A stretch of DNA of 64,000 nt. Origin: Streptomyces koelreuteriae (lineage in GTDB: Bacteria; Actinomycetota; Actinomycetes; Streptomycetales; Streptomycetaceae). The position numbers and the translations under genes are program-made. Of this stretch, positions 18,054-26,433 are shown piece after piece (the first letter of the stretch is position 1; every line of letters starts with the position of its first letter). Location: NCBI RefSeq assembly GCF_018604545.1, contig NZ_CP075896.1:1860001-1924000 (forward strand), given 5' to 3'. The notes beneath the pieces were generated by a model. It ran no database searches, was not told the DNA's origin, and saw only the letters and a list, made by a program, of their open reading frames with translations.

Positions 18054-19055
18054 ATGCGTGTACTGGTCTCCGGCGGTGCCGGGTTCATCGGGTCCCAGGT
18101 CGTCGACGTGCTTCGGGCGCGCGGGCATGAGCCCGTCGTGTTCGACGTGCGCGAGGACCCGGGCGCGGACGTACGGGACCGGGACGCGGTGCTGCGTGCG
18201 CTGTCCGGTGTGGACGCCGTGTGTCATCAGGCCGCGATGGTGGGGCTGGGCACCGGGTTCGCCGATGCGGCGGACTACGTCTCCCACAACGACCTCGGGA
18301 CCGCCGTGCTGCTGACGGCCATGGCCGAACAGGGCGTGCGGCGACTGGTGCTGGCCGGGTCGATGGTGGTCTACGGGGAGGGTCGGTACACCTGCGGACG
18401 TCACGGGGTGGTGCGGCCGGGGCCCCGGGCCGCCACCGACCTCGCGGCCGGACGATTCGAGCCGACGTGTCCGATGTGCGGGGAGGAGCTGACGCCGGGG
18501 CTGGTCGGTGAGGACGCGCCCGTCGATCCGCGGAACGTGTACGCGACGACCAAGCTCACTCAGGAGCATCTGGCTGCCGCTTGGGCACGCTCGACGGGCG
18601 GGGCGGCGGTGTCGTTGCGGTATCACAACGTGTACGGGCCCGGGATGCCCCGGGACACGCCGTACGCCGGTGTCGCCTCCTTCTTCCGTTCGGCGCTCGC
18701 CCGGGGCGAGGCTCCGCGGGTGTTCGAGGACGGACGGCAGCGGCGGGACTTCGTGCACGTCCGGGACGTGGCGATCGCCAACGCGGTGGCGTTGGAGGCG
18801 GAGACCGCCCCGGGTGTGCTCACGGCGTACAACACCGGCAGCGGCGACCCGCACACCGTCGGGGACATGGCGCGGGCGCTGGCCTCGGCGTACGGCGGGC
18901 CCGAGCCGGTCGTGACCGGCGAGTTCCGGCTCGGGGACGTCCGGCACATCACGGCTGACTCGTCCCGGCTGCGGGCGGAGCTGGGGTGGAAGCCGGAGGT
19001 CGGGTTCGACGAGGGCATGCGGGAGTTCGCGGGTTCGGCCCTGCGTGACTCGTAG
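18054..19055 (+). CDS. NAD-dependent epimerase/dehydratase with Cys-rich insert (dTDP-L-rhamnose 4-epimerase-like)
   Basis: A 333-aa extended short-chain dehydrogenase. NAD-binding GGAGFIG spans residues 7-13; the catalytic Tyr163 and Lys167 lie in NVYATTK. An insert near 112-145 contains Cys114, His117, Cys139 and Cys142 (C-x2-H and C-x2-C), a zinc-ribbon-like loop also known in some WbiB-like dTDP-L-rhamnose 4-epimerases. It therefore probably acts on a nucleotide sugar. It is transcribed alone and closed by a strong hairpin that reaches into the convergent kinase gene. Confidence 0.85.
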   Translation: MRVLVSGGAGFIGSQVVDVLRARGHEPVVFDVREDPGADVRDRDAVLRALSGVDAVCHQAAMVGLGTGFADAADYVSHNDLGTAVLLTAMAEQGVRRLVLAGSMVVYGEGRYTCGRHGVVRPGPRAATDLAAGRFEPTCPMCGEELTPGLVGEDAPVDPRNVYATTKLTQEHLAAAWARSTGGAAVSLRYHNVYGPGMPRDTPYAGVASFFRSALARGEAPRVFEDGRQRRDFVHVRDVAIANAVALEAETAPGVLTAYNTGSGDPHTVGDMARALASAYGGPEPVVTGEFRLGDVRHITADSSRLRAELGWKPEVGFDEGMREFAGSALRDS

Positions 19056-19069
19056 GGCCCTGATGGACC

Positions 19070-19114
19070 GGTGGTGCTGCCCGTTTTCAGGAAGCGGCAG
19101 CGGGCAGCACCACC
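19070..19114 (+). terminator. Terminator hairpin overlapping the end of the kinase gene
   Basis: Perfect 14-bp arms GGTGGTGCTGCCCG and CGGGCAGCACCACC. The right arm encodes the last residues of the convergent sensor kinase and the kinase stop codon lies in the loop, so one DNA segment serves as terminator and coding sequence. Confidence 0.7.
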
Positions 19115-20199
19115 TCAAAGCGGCAGCCGCCGGGGATATTGCGGACGGTGGCCCGACCCTGGTGCGCCTCCACGATGCCGCGGACGATGGCCAGGCCCAG
19201 ACCGGCACCGGCGGGCGGGGTCCGGGCGTGGGAGCCGCGCCAGCCGGTGTCGAACACGCGGGGCAGGTCCTCCTCGGGGATGCCGCCGCAGCCGTCGGTG
19301 ACGGACAGCACGACGCCGTCGGGCAGGCGTTCGGCGGCCACCATGACGGTTCCGTCCGCCGGAGTGCGCCGGATCGCGTTGACCAGGAGATTGCCCAGCA
19401 CTCGGCTCATCTCCTTGCCGTCCACTTCCACCGGCACCGGCTCGACGCGGTCCCCGAGCAGTCGCACCCCGTGTTCGTGGGCCAGCGGATACGCCCCGGC
19501 GAGAGCGTCGCCGACCAGGTCGTAGACGGACATCCGGGAGGGCGACAGGGCCAGGGTTCCGGCGTGGATGCGGGAGAGTTCGAAGAGGTCGCCAACCATG
19601 TCGTTGAGGCGTTCGACCTCGGTGCGCATCTGCTTCAGATAGCGGTCGGGGTCGGCGGCGACGCCGTCCTCCAGCGCCTCGGACATCGCGCGCAGACCGG
19701 CCAGCGGGGTGCGCAGGTCGTGCGAGATCCAGGCGACCAGCTCACGGCGGGAGGTCTCCAGGGCGCGCTCACGCTCCCGGGACTCGGCGAGCTTCGCGCT
19801 CGTGGCCTCCAGTTCGCGGCTGACGTCGGCGAGTTCGGCGGTGGCGGGACCTCGGGGCGCGTTGAAGTCGCCGCCGTCGCCGAAGGAGCGTGCGGCGAGG
19901 GCGAGTTCGCGGCTGCGGGCGACCACCCAGCGGCCCAGCAGCAACGCGGTGGCCAGCGAGACGACGGCCGCCATCGCGACGACGGTCGTGACCACGGTCA
20001 GGTCGTGCGCGGACAGGAACATCGCCCATGCCACGACGAGCGTGCCCGCGAGCATCGCGGTCACGGCCACCGCCGCCACGACGGTGAGCGACGCGGTCAG
20101 CGACCGGCGGCGCAGCAGCCACAGTGTCCCGGCGCCGAGCAGCCCGGCGACGCCGGCACCGAGCAGGGCGTACAGCGCGATGAGGAGGGTGTCGTTCAC
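19087..20199 (-). CDS. Sensor histidine kinase (OmpR-system type)
   Basis: A 370-aa membrane kinase. Two early helix groups lie at about 5-30 and 38-100, followed by a HAMP-like linker and the phosphorylation box [23 protein letters not shown]. HATPase motifs are [13 protein letters not shown] (N-box; note IRR instead of the usual IKY/VRY), [18 protein letters not shown] (G1/F) and [17 protein letters not shown] (G2). No sizeable extracytoplasmic sensor is present. The GTG at 20199 overlaps the response-regulator stop as GTGA, so the pair is translationally coupled. Confidence 0.92.
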   Translation of the reverse strand: MNDTLLIALYALLGAGVAGLLGAGTLWLLRRRSLTASLTVVAAVAVTAMLAGTLVVAWAMFLSAHDLTVVTTVVAMAAVVSLATALLLGRWVVARSRELALAARSFGDGGDFNAPRGPATAELADVSRELEATSAKLAESRERERALETSRRELVAWISHDLRTPLAGLRAMSEALEDGVAADPDRYLKQMRTEVERLNDMVGDLFELSRIHAGTLALSPSRMSVYDLVGDALAGAYPLAHEHGVRLLGDRVEPVPVEVDGKEMSRVLGNLLVNAIRRTPADGTVMVAAERLPDGVVLSVTDGCGGIPEEDLPRVFDTGWRGSHARTPPAGAGLGLAIVRGIVEAHQGRATVRNIPGGCRFEVVLPAAAS

Positions 20200-20936
20200 G
20201 GTCCGGGCTCCTCTCCGTCGGGGTCGAAGCGGTAGCCCACGCCCCACACGGTCTGGATCAGGCGGGGCCGGGCCGGGTCGTCCTCGACCTTGCCGCGCAG
20301 CCGGCGGACATGGACCGTGACGGTCGACAGATCGCCGAAGTCCCAGCCCCACACCTCGCGCATCAGGTCCTCGCGGCTGTACGCCCGGCCCGGATGCCGC
20401 AGGAGGAACGCGAGCAGGTCGAACTCACGCAGGGTGAGGGCGAGTTCGACGCCGTTCTTGGCGGCGCGGCGGGCGGCGGGGTCGACGGTGAGTCCGGCCG
20501 CGCTCAGGGGAGGCGTGCCGGCGAGGGGCCGCGCCCGGCGCAGCACCGACTCCACCCGCAGCACCAGCTCGCGGGGACTGAACGGCTTGGTGACGTAGTC
20601 GTCCGCGCCCACTTCCAGGCCCATGATGCGATCGTCCTCATCCCCGCGGGCGGTGAGCATGATGACCGGGACGGGCCCGAGGCCGCGCAGCCGGCGGCAC
20701 ACCTCCAGGCCGTCCATGCCGGGCAGCATCAGATCGAGCACCACCAGGTCCGGCCAGTGCGCGGCGGCGCCGGCCAGTGCGCTCGGCCCGTCCCCGGCCC
20801 GGTCCACCGCGTATCCGGCGCGGTCGAGGTAGCCCGAGACGACCTCCGCGACCGTGGGATCGTCGTCGACGACCAGGACCCGACCGGCCCCGGACGCCCG
20901 GCCGGCCGCCACCGGCTCCGCAGGTTGCTTGTCCAT
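20196..20936 (-). CDS. OmpR/PhoB family response regulator
   Basis: A 246-aa response regulator. Receiver: acidic triad VVDDDP near 22-27, phospho-acceptor Asp in [12 protein letters not shown] and conserved Lys in [13 protein letters not shown]. Winged helix-turn-helix from about 145 to 240 with [26 protein letters not shown] and the typical [17 protein letters not shown] recognition area. About 20 residues precede the receiver. The start faces the divergent glycosyltransferase operon at 21063 across a 126-bp gap, so that operon is a candidate target. Confidence 0.93.
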   Translation of the reverse strand: MDKQPAEPVAAGRASGAGRVLVVDDDPTVAEVVSGYLDRAGYAVDRAGDGPSALAGAAAHWPDLVVLDLMLPGMDGLEVCRRLRGLGPVPVIMLTARGDEDDRIMGLEVGADDYVTKPFSPRELVLRVESVLRRARPLAGTPPLSAAGLTVDPAARRAAKNGVELALTLREFDLLAFLLRHPGRAYSREDLMREVWGWDFGDLSTVTVHVRRLRGKVEDDPARPRLIQTVWGVGYRFDPDGEEPGP

Positions 20937-21062
20937 GCCGCCAGCCTCGCACCCCGGGCCTTGCGCGTCGCGCCCCCAGCCGGCCCCTGCCGCCGCCGTC
21001 CGCGTTTCGTAAGGACATGAAGTCCGATATGCGCAGTTCGCGTTCGTAGGGTGAAAGCCGTG

Positions 21063-21785
21063 ATGACCTCTCCCGCACCCGAGGACGTCGATGTCGTCCT
21101 CCCCTGTCTGAACGAGGCCGAAGCCCTGCCCTGGGTGCTCGACCGCGTCCCTCCCGGCTGGCGTGCCCTCGTCGTGGACAACGGGTCCACCGACGGCTCG
21201 GGCGACATCGCCCGCGCACTCGGCGCGACCGTCGTCGACGAGCCTCGCCGCGGCTTCGGCGCCGCCTGCCATGCGGGACTGACCGCCGCCACGGCCGGCA
21301 TCGTGTGCTTCTGCGACTGCGACGCCTCCCTGGATCCGGCCCTGCTCGTGCCCTTCGTACGCGAGGTGCGCGACGGCTCGGCCGACCTGGTCCTCGGGCG
21401 GCGCCGGCCCCAGGGCAGGGGTGCCTGGCCCGCACACGCCCGGGCCGGCAATCTCGCGCTCTCCCTGATGCTGCGCCGCCGCACCGGCCTTCGGCTGCAC
21501 GACCTCGGGCCGCTGCGCGCCGCCCGCCGCGCGTCACTGCTCGCCCTGGACCTCACCGACCGGCGCAGCGGCTACCCCCTGCAGATGGTCGTGCGCGCCG
21601 CCGACGCGGACTGGCACATCACCGAGCACGACGTCCCCTACCTGCCGCGCAGCGGTGCCTCGAAGGTGACCGGCACCTGGCGCGGCACGTGGCAGGCGGT
21701 ACGGGACATGAGCCGCGTCCTGGCCGAGGCACCGGCCCCGCCGGAGACGGCCGCGGCGCCCTCACGAGGAGGCAGCCGTCGATGA
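21063..21785 (+). CDS. GT2 family glycosyltransferase
   Basis: A 240-aa GT-A enzyme with the start VDVVLPCLNEAEALPWVLDRVP, nucleotide-binding VVDNGSTDGSGDIARALGA and CFCDCDASLDP (DxD-like metal site). It lacks C-terminal membrane helices, unlike dolichol-phosphate mannose synthases with a GtrA-like tail. The start could be GTG 21060 or ATG 21063; AGGG at 21048-21051 is compatible with both. The stop overlaps the next start (ATGA). It is the first of three overlapping genes, suggesting a stepwise sugar-transfer pathway. Confidence 0.85.
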   Translation: MTSPAPEDVDVVLPCLNEAEALPWVLDRVPPGWRALVVDNGSTDGSGDIARALGATVVDEPRRGFGAACHAGLTAATAGIVCFCDCDASLDPALLVPFVREVRDGSADLVLGRRRPQGRGAWPAHARAGNLALSLMLRRRTGLRLHDLGPLRAARRASLLALDLTDRRSGYPLQMVVRAADADWHITEHDVPYLPRSGASKVTGTWRGTWQAVRDMSRVLAEAPAPPETAAAPSRGGSRR

Positions 21786-22399
21786 CCACTCTGCTCGTCA
21801 TCGCCAAGGAGCCTCTCCCGGGACGGGTGAAGACCCGGCTCTGTCCGCCGTTCACGCCGGAGGAGGCGGCGACGCTGGCCGAGGCGGCCCTCGCCGACAC
21901 CCTGTGCGCGGTGGCCGCGGCGCCCGCGCGGCGCCGGATCCTGGTCCTGGAGGGAGAGGCCGGGCCCTGGCTGCCGCCCGGCTTCGACGTCGTGGCGCAG
22001 TGCGCGGGCGGCCTCGACGCCCGACTGGCCGCGGCCTTCGCCGGCTGCGACGGCCCGGCCCTGCTGATCGGAATGGACACCCCGCAGGTCACGCCGGGCC
22101 TGCTCGCCGTGGACTTCGACGGGTACGACGCCTGCTTCGGCGCCGCCGAGGACGGCGGCTTCTGGGCGCTCGGACTGGCCGTCCCGGATCCGGAGCTGGT
22201 GCGCGAGGTCCCGATGTCGACTCCCACGACCGGCGCTGTCCAGCGCTCCCGGCTCCTCGCCGCCGGACTGCACGTGCGTGAACTGCCGTGTCTGCGGGAC
22301 GTGGACACCGCTGCGGACGCCGAAGCGGTAGCCGCCGCGGCGCCGCACGGTCGTTTCGCCGCCGAGCTGGCCCGGCTGCGGGACGGCGACGGCCGATGA
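21782..22399 (+). CDS. DUF2064 / TIGR04282-type nucleotidyl- or glycosyltransferase
   Basis: A 205-aa protein of the DUF2064 family with a GT-A-like Rossmann fold. LLVIAKEPLPGRVKTRLCPPFTPEEAATLAEAALADT at the N-terminus is the family signature, resembling nucleotide-sugar pyrophosphorylase motifs; GMDTPQVTPGLL near 98 and GAAEDGGFWALGL near 120 complete it. Family members are often encoded next to a GT2 enzyme, as here, where starts and stops overlap on both sides. The reaction is not established. Confidence 0.85.
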   Translation: MTTLLVIAKEPLPGRVKTRLCPPFTPEEAATLAEAALADTLCAVAAAPARRRILVLEGEAGPWLPPGFDVVAQCAGGLDARLAAAFAGCDGPALLIGMDTPQVTPGLLAVDFDGYDACFGAAEDGGFWALGLAVPDPELVREVPMSTPTTGAVQRSRLLAAGLHVRELPCLRDVDTAADAEAVAAAAPHGRFAAELARLRDGDGR

Positions 22400-23256
22400 G
22401 CACGGTTGCGATGCCGGGCACGGCGGAGCACAGCTGGTCCGCCGACCCCTACGCCGACGCCCTCCGGGCCGGCCGCGGGCCGCTCTTCCTGCGCCGCAGC
22501 GACGGATGGCTGCTGCCCCTGGAGGTGGAGCGGTGGTGTGCCCGCGCCGACGCCGTGGACCGGGAGGTGCTCGACCGGTGCGAGGGTGCCGTCCTCGACG
22601 TGGGGTGCGGGCCGGGGCGGCTGGTCGTGGAGTTGGCGGCACGGGGCCGGACAGCGCTCGGCATCGACGTCAGCTCCGCCGCGGTCGCCCACACCGTGGG
22701 GCTCGGCGGCCCGGCGCTGCTGCGTTCGGTCTTCGAACCGCTCCCGGGTGAGGGCCGCTGGGGCAGCGCCCTGCTCGTCGACGGGAATCTCGGTATCGGC
22801 GGTGACCCGGGTGCCCTGCTCGAACGGCTCACCCGGCTCCTCGCCCCCGGCGGCCTGCTCATCGCCGAGACGGATCCGCTGGACATCGACGAGCGGGCCA
22901 GCGTCCGCCTCGTCGGTGTCACTGGCGGAACCGGCGGTACCGGCGGGACCGGCGGGACCGGCGGAGCTGGCAGCACCGGCGCGACTGGCGGCACCGACGG
23001 CACCGGCCGCCCCGGCGATCAGGGCACCTGCGGCACCCCGTTCCCCTGGGCCCGGCTCGGCACGCCGGCGCTGATCCGCTACGCCCGCCCGCTGGGCTGG
23101 CACACCGTCGCTCAGTGGTCGGCCGGCGGCCGCTGCTTCCTCGCCCTGCGCAACCGCAGGACCAGCAGCAGCGCCGAGCCGCCGAAGAGCACGGCCGTGA
23201 TCAACAGCCAGCGGGCGAGGAAGCCGTCGGCGGACAGGCCCGTCGCCGCCGGGTAG
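22396..23256 (+). CDS. Class I SAM-dependent methyltransferase with Gly-Thr insert and read-through tail
   Basis: A 286-aa protein. The SAM-binding motif I VLDVGCGPGRLVVELAARG is near residues 64-82, followed by ALGIDVSSAAV and the post-motif LTRLLAPGGLLIAETDP. An extraordinary low-complexity Gly/Thr insert at about 176-210 interrupts the domain, just where the substrate end should begin. The final 45-50 residues (RRTSSSAEPP onward) lie antisense to the membrane-protein gene that ends at 23112, so 145 bp code on both strands. The likely ancestral end is near LALRNRR. Third gene of the coupled GT2/DUF2064 unit. Confidence 0.85.
   Translation: MSTVAMPGTAEHSWSADPYADALRAGRGPLFLRRSDGWLLPLEVERWCARADAVDREVLDRCEGAVLDVGCGPGRLVVELAARGRTALGIDVSSAAVAHTVGLGGPALLRSVFEPLPGEGRWGSALLVDGNLGIGGDPGALLERLTRLLAPGGLLIAETDPLDIDERASVRLVGVTGGTGGTGGTGGTGGAGSTGATGGTDGTGRPGDQGTCGTPFPWARLGTPALIRYARPLGWHTVAQWSAGGRCFLALRNRRTSSSAEPPKSTAVINSQRARKPSADRPVAAG
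22921..23010 (+). repeat. Gly-Gly-Thr coding repeat in the methyltransferase gene
   Basis: About ten imperfect 9-bp units of the form ACC GGC GG(N), encoding successive TGG triplets. Such a tract could gain or lose units in frame by slippage, because its period is a multiple of three. Confidence 0.8.
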
Positions 23257-23573
23257 TGGTCCGCCACCCGGCCGCTGATCAGGGGGAACCACACCAGCAG
23301 GAGCAGCAGGGACAGGGCGGTCGGCACCCGGACGTACATCGTCCGCTCCCGGTGACCGACCGCCCCGAACGACCGGACGAGCGCCCGGTCCGCCACCGCG
23401 TACAGCGGCAGGAACACCAGGTCGTGCAGCAGTGCGGCACCCACGAACCACAGCGCCACACCGAACCAGTCGTCCGACAGCAGCCGCACGCCCGCGTATC
23501 CCGCGAGCGCGAACGAACAGGCCAGGAGCAGGATCCGCAGGGGACTCCCCAGCGGCGGGACCACGGTGCGCAT
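23112..23573 (-). CDS. Four-helix membrane protein of unknown function
   Basis: A 153-aa hydrophobic protein with four predicted helices (about 10-30, 35-58, 80-102, 118-142) and a basic C-terminus RRARKQRPP. Its ATG overlaps the TGA of the molybdopterin oxidoreductase gene by one base (TGATG), so the two are coupled and probably form a complex or share a pathway. The 3' end overlaps the methyltransferase gene on the other strand by 145 bp. No named family is recognised. Confidence 0.75.
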   Translation of the reverse strand: MRTVVPPLGSPLRILLLACSFALAGYAGVRLLSDDWFGVALWFVGAALLHDLVFLPLYAVADRALVRSFGAVGHRERTMYVRVPTALSLLLLLVWFPLISGRVADHYPAATGLSADGFLARWLLITAVLFGGSALLLVLRLRRARKQRPPADH

Positions 23574-24841
23574 CACAGGTCTCCGAAGGTCATCCGGGCG
23601 ACCCACTTGGTGTTGAGCACACCGGGCGCCGCGGGCACGATGACCCGGGCCGGATGCCCGTGGTCGGGACTGAGGGGCTCGCCGTTGACGTCCAGCGCCA
23701 GCAGGGAGCGCGGGTCCCGGACCTGGTTGGCGCGCAGGGCCGCGCTGCGGAAGGCGCCGCTGCGCTGCAGGGACTCCACGAACACATCGGGCGCCGCGTC
23801 CGCGTCGTAGCCGACCAGGGCGGCGAGATCCCGCAGCCGTACGCCCCGCCACCACTGGTCGGAGGTCGACCAGCCCTCCACGCAGGCGATGGGCAACGCC
23901 GCGCTGTGCAGGGGGAGCTCCAGCAGCTCGGCCCGGCTCAGCCGGACGGTCCCGGAGCGGCCCCTGACCACCAGCCTCCACGCCGCCTCACTCGTCTCCG
24001 TCGCGCTGATGCCCCTGGACGCGGCCGTCTTGTTGATCTGGAAGCCGTTCGGTCCGCTGCCCGGATCGGCGCCTCCGTGCGGAGCGAGGAGGGCCGTCCG
24101 CCGCAGCGGACCGTCGAAGCTCTGCCCCACCGTGGTCCCGAACAGCAGCAGTGAACCGCCCCCGACCAGCCACAGCCCGCCGCGCCGGGTCACGGTGGGC
24201 TCCGCGGGCCGGGGAGAGACGAGAGGGAACTCGGGCTGCGCGCCGGACTCCTCCTGCGGTCCCCGCTCGTCCCGCATACGTCGCAGATTGCGTACGGCGG
24301 CCGGCGCCCGCAGCACCACGTGCGCGAGGAACGCCGCGAAGAACACCCAGGCACCGTAGAAGTGCAGCGTGTAGAAGGAGCCGGGAAACACGTAGTCGAG
24401 CTGGATGTTGAGCACGCCCGTCACGAACTCGAACAGCGCCCCGCCGACCAGCAGGAGCAGCGAGATCCGCTCCAGGGCGTGGGCGAGCGAGCGGGCCGGC
24501 GGCAGCGCGAACAGCTTCGGCACCACCGACCACAGCTTGGCGAGCAGGACGGGGACCAGGGTGATGCCGAGGGTGACGTGGACGCCCTGGTTGAGCCGGT
24601 ACAGCCAGTGCGGGTTCGTGGGCCAGGCGAACAGATAGAAGCCGAGGATCCCCTTGTCCGGTGTCTTGTCGTTCACCGGCGACAGGTCCGGGTTGTAGGC
24701 CGCGTACGAGACCAGTCCCGTCACGAACAGCAGGGTGATGCCGACGAGCAGGACGAGGCCCAGCACCGAGGTGAACCAGGGGCCGCGCAGGGGGCTGCGC
24801 CAGAAGCCCGGTGAGGAGGGAAGCCGTGGGTCGTCTCGCAT
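23573..24841 (-). CDS. Membrane-anchored molybdopterin-dependent oxidoreductase (sulfite oxidase fold)
   Basis: A 422-aa protein fusing two modules. The N-terminal half (about 20-205) has four to five helices with conserved histidines (NPHWLYRLNQGVHVTLG, YTLHFYGAWVFFAAFLAHVV), resembling a cytochrome b561-like haem domain. The C-terminal half is a sulfite-oxidase-fold Mo-cofactor domain, with the Mo-ligand Cys in LPIACVEGWSTSDQWWRGVRL and the distal DHGHPARVIVPAAPGVLNTKWV region. It is probably an extracytoplasmic or membrane-facing reductase/oxidase exchanging electrons with quinones; the substrate is unknown. ATG 24841 is the best-supported start. Confidence 0.85.
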   Translation of the reverse strand: MRDDPRLPSSPGFWRSPLRGPWFTSVLGLVLLVGITLLFVTGLVSYAAYNPDLSPVNDKTPDKGILGFYLFAWPTNPHWLYRLNQGVHVTLGITLVPVLLAKLWSVVPKLFALPPARSLAHALERISLLLLVGGALFEFVTGVLNIQLDYVFPGSFYTLHFYGAWVFFAAFLAHVVLRAPAAVRNLRRMRDERGPQEESGAQPEFPLVSPRPAEPTVTRRGGLWLVGGGSLLLFGTTVGQSFDGPLRRTALLAPHGGADPGSGPNGFQINKTAASRGISATETSEAAWRLVVRGRSGTVRLSRAELLELPLHSAALPIACVEGWSTSDQWWRGVRLRDLAALVGYDADAAPDVFVESLQRSGAFRSAALRANQVRDPRSLLALDVNGEPLSPDHGHPARVIVPAAPGVLNTKWVARMTFGDL

Positions 24842-24954
24842 GTCCCGACGGTAGGCGCGGACCACACCGGAAAAGGGTGCGCGACCCATGACGAAACGCT
24901 GACGTCCGCACGTGCAGCGGCCTCGGCATGGTCCGCGCGGCCTAGCGTTCCCGT

Positions 24955-26382
24955 GTGACCCGTGATCTTCACCGTGATCCTTCCCGTGATCCTGCCCGTG
25001 GTCCTTCCGGTGGCCTTCGCCGTGGACCCGGCCGTGCTCTTCGCCGCGACCTGTACGCGACCACGGCAGCTGCACTGCTCGTCGCGACGGCCGCACTGGT
25101 CGGCGCCGCGATCGAACGGGAGCACGGCACCCTGCATGTGGGCCTGCCTCCCCTCCTGGCCGACTGGAACCCTCACCTCGGCCCCGGCACCCCGGCGGCG
25201 CTCGCCGTCGCCGTCCTGGTGGTGACGTACGGCCCGCGCGTGGCCGACCGACTGCCGTGGCGCGCGCTCCTCGGCGCCGCCTGGGCTACGGCGATGGCGT
25301 GGACGTGGTCACTGGCGCTGATCGACGGCTGGCAGCGCGGGGTCGCGGCCCGGCTCACGACCCGGCACGAGTATCTGCGGGTCGTCGACCGCTTCCAGGA
25401 CATCCCGGCGACCCTGCGGGACTTCACCCACCACATCCTGCTCCAGTCCCCCGACCACTGGCCCGCGCATGTGGCCGGCCACCCTCCGGCGGCGCCCCTC
25501 ACCTTCGTCCTGCTCGACCGGGCCGGACTCGGCGGCGGGGGCTGGGCCGGAACCTGGTGCATCACCGTAGGCGCGTCGGCCTGCGTGGCGGTCCTGGTCG
25601 CCGTACGGGCCCTCGCCGACGAGGCACTCGCACGGCGGGCGGCACCGTTCCTGGTGCTGGCACCGGCAGCCGTGTGGATGGGGACGTCCGCGGACGGCTA
25701 CTTCACGGCGGTCGCCGCCTGGACCATCGCCTTCCTCGCCCTCGCCGTCACCGGACACCGCCCCCGGCTCACCGGCTTCGCCTCGGGCCTCCTCTTCGGC
25801 CTCACCTGCTACCTCTCCTACGGCCTCACCCTCTTCGCCGTGGTCGCGGGCGCGGTCATCCTCCTCGGTCGGAAACGAGCCCGCCCCCTGCCCTACGCCC
25901 TCGCCGGAGCCGTCGTCGTCCCGCTCGCGTTCACCTTCACCGGCTTCAACTGGTGGGAGGCGTACCGGCTGCTCGTCGACCGCTACTACCAAGGAGCCGG
26001 CGGCGTCCGGCCGTACGGCTACTGGGTGTGGGCGAACCTGGCCTGCACGGTCCTGATCGTGGGCCCGGCCACGGTGGCGGGCCTGCGACGCACCGGGGCC
26101 ACGCTCCTCAGGTCAGCGACACGGCTCAGGGCACGTTCCCTCCCCAACTCCCCCGACCTGCCCCCTCACCTCCGCCTCGCCCTGCTGACCACCGCCGCTC
26201 TCGCCGCTCTGCTCGTCGCCGATCTGTCCGGGATGAGCAAGGCGGAGACCGAGCGCATCTGGCTGCCGTTCGCGATGTGGCTCCCGGCCGCCTGCGCGTT
26301 CCTGACCCACCCCCGCGCCTGGCTCACCGCGCAGGCCGTACTGGCCCTGCTCCTGAACCACCTGCTCATGACCGGCTGGTGA
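24955..26382 (+). CDS. Polytopic membrane protein, GT-C glycosyltransferase-like
   Basis: A 475-aa protein with about 11-12 hydrophobic segments. The first 30 residues are an odd Arg/Asp/Pro/Gly repeat. The first long loop after the second helix (GWQRGVAARLTTRHEYLRVVDRF ... HPPAAPLTFVLLDRAGLGG) looks like the extracytoplasmic loop of GT-C glycosyltransferases, although the usual N-terminal acidic pair is not obvious. GMSKAETERIWLPFAMWLPAACAF near the C-terminus resembles the substrate-side motif of GT39/ArnT-like proteins (SKGEVERIWLP type). A decayed relative lies at 41403-41573. Start is GTG; no strong ribosome site. Confidence 0.72.
   Translation: MTRDLHRDPSRDPARGPSGGLRRGPGRALRRDLYATTAAALLVATAALVGAAIEREHGTLHVGLPPLLADWNPHLGPGTPAALAVAVLVVTYGPRVADRLPWRALLGAAWATAMAWTWSLALIDGWQRGVAARLTTRHEYLRVVDRFQDIPATLRDFTHHILLQSPDHWPAHVAGHPPAAPLTFVLLDRAGLGGGGWAGTWCITVGASACVAVLVAVRALADEALARRAAPFLVLAPAAVWMGTSADGYFTAVAAWTIAFLALAVTGHRPRLTGFASGLLFGLTCYLSYGLTLFAVVAGAVILLGRKRARPLPYALAGAVVVPLAFTFTGFNWWEAYRLLVDRYYQGAGGVRPYGYWVWANLACTVLIVGPATVAGLRRTGATLLRSATRLRARSLPNSPDLPPHLRLALLTTAALAALLVADLSGMSKAETERIWLPFAMWLPAACAFLTHPRAWLTAQAVLALLLNHLLMTGW
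24960..25043 (+). repeat. Seven 12-bp imperfect tandem repeats at the start of the membrane protein gene
   Basis: Units with consensus CCGTGATCCTTC follow one another from 24960, progressively diverged toward the 3' end (CCGTGGTCCTTC, CGGTGGCCTTCG). They encode the tetrapeptides RDLH, RDPS, RDPA, RGPS, GGLR, RGPG and RALR. The period is a multiple of three, so changes in copy number keep the frame. Confidence 0.75.
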
Positions 26383-26433
26383 CGGGGCGGAACCCCGCAT
26401 GTTCCGGTGGGCGGGGCTGGGCGTCCGTCCGGC

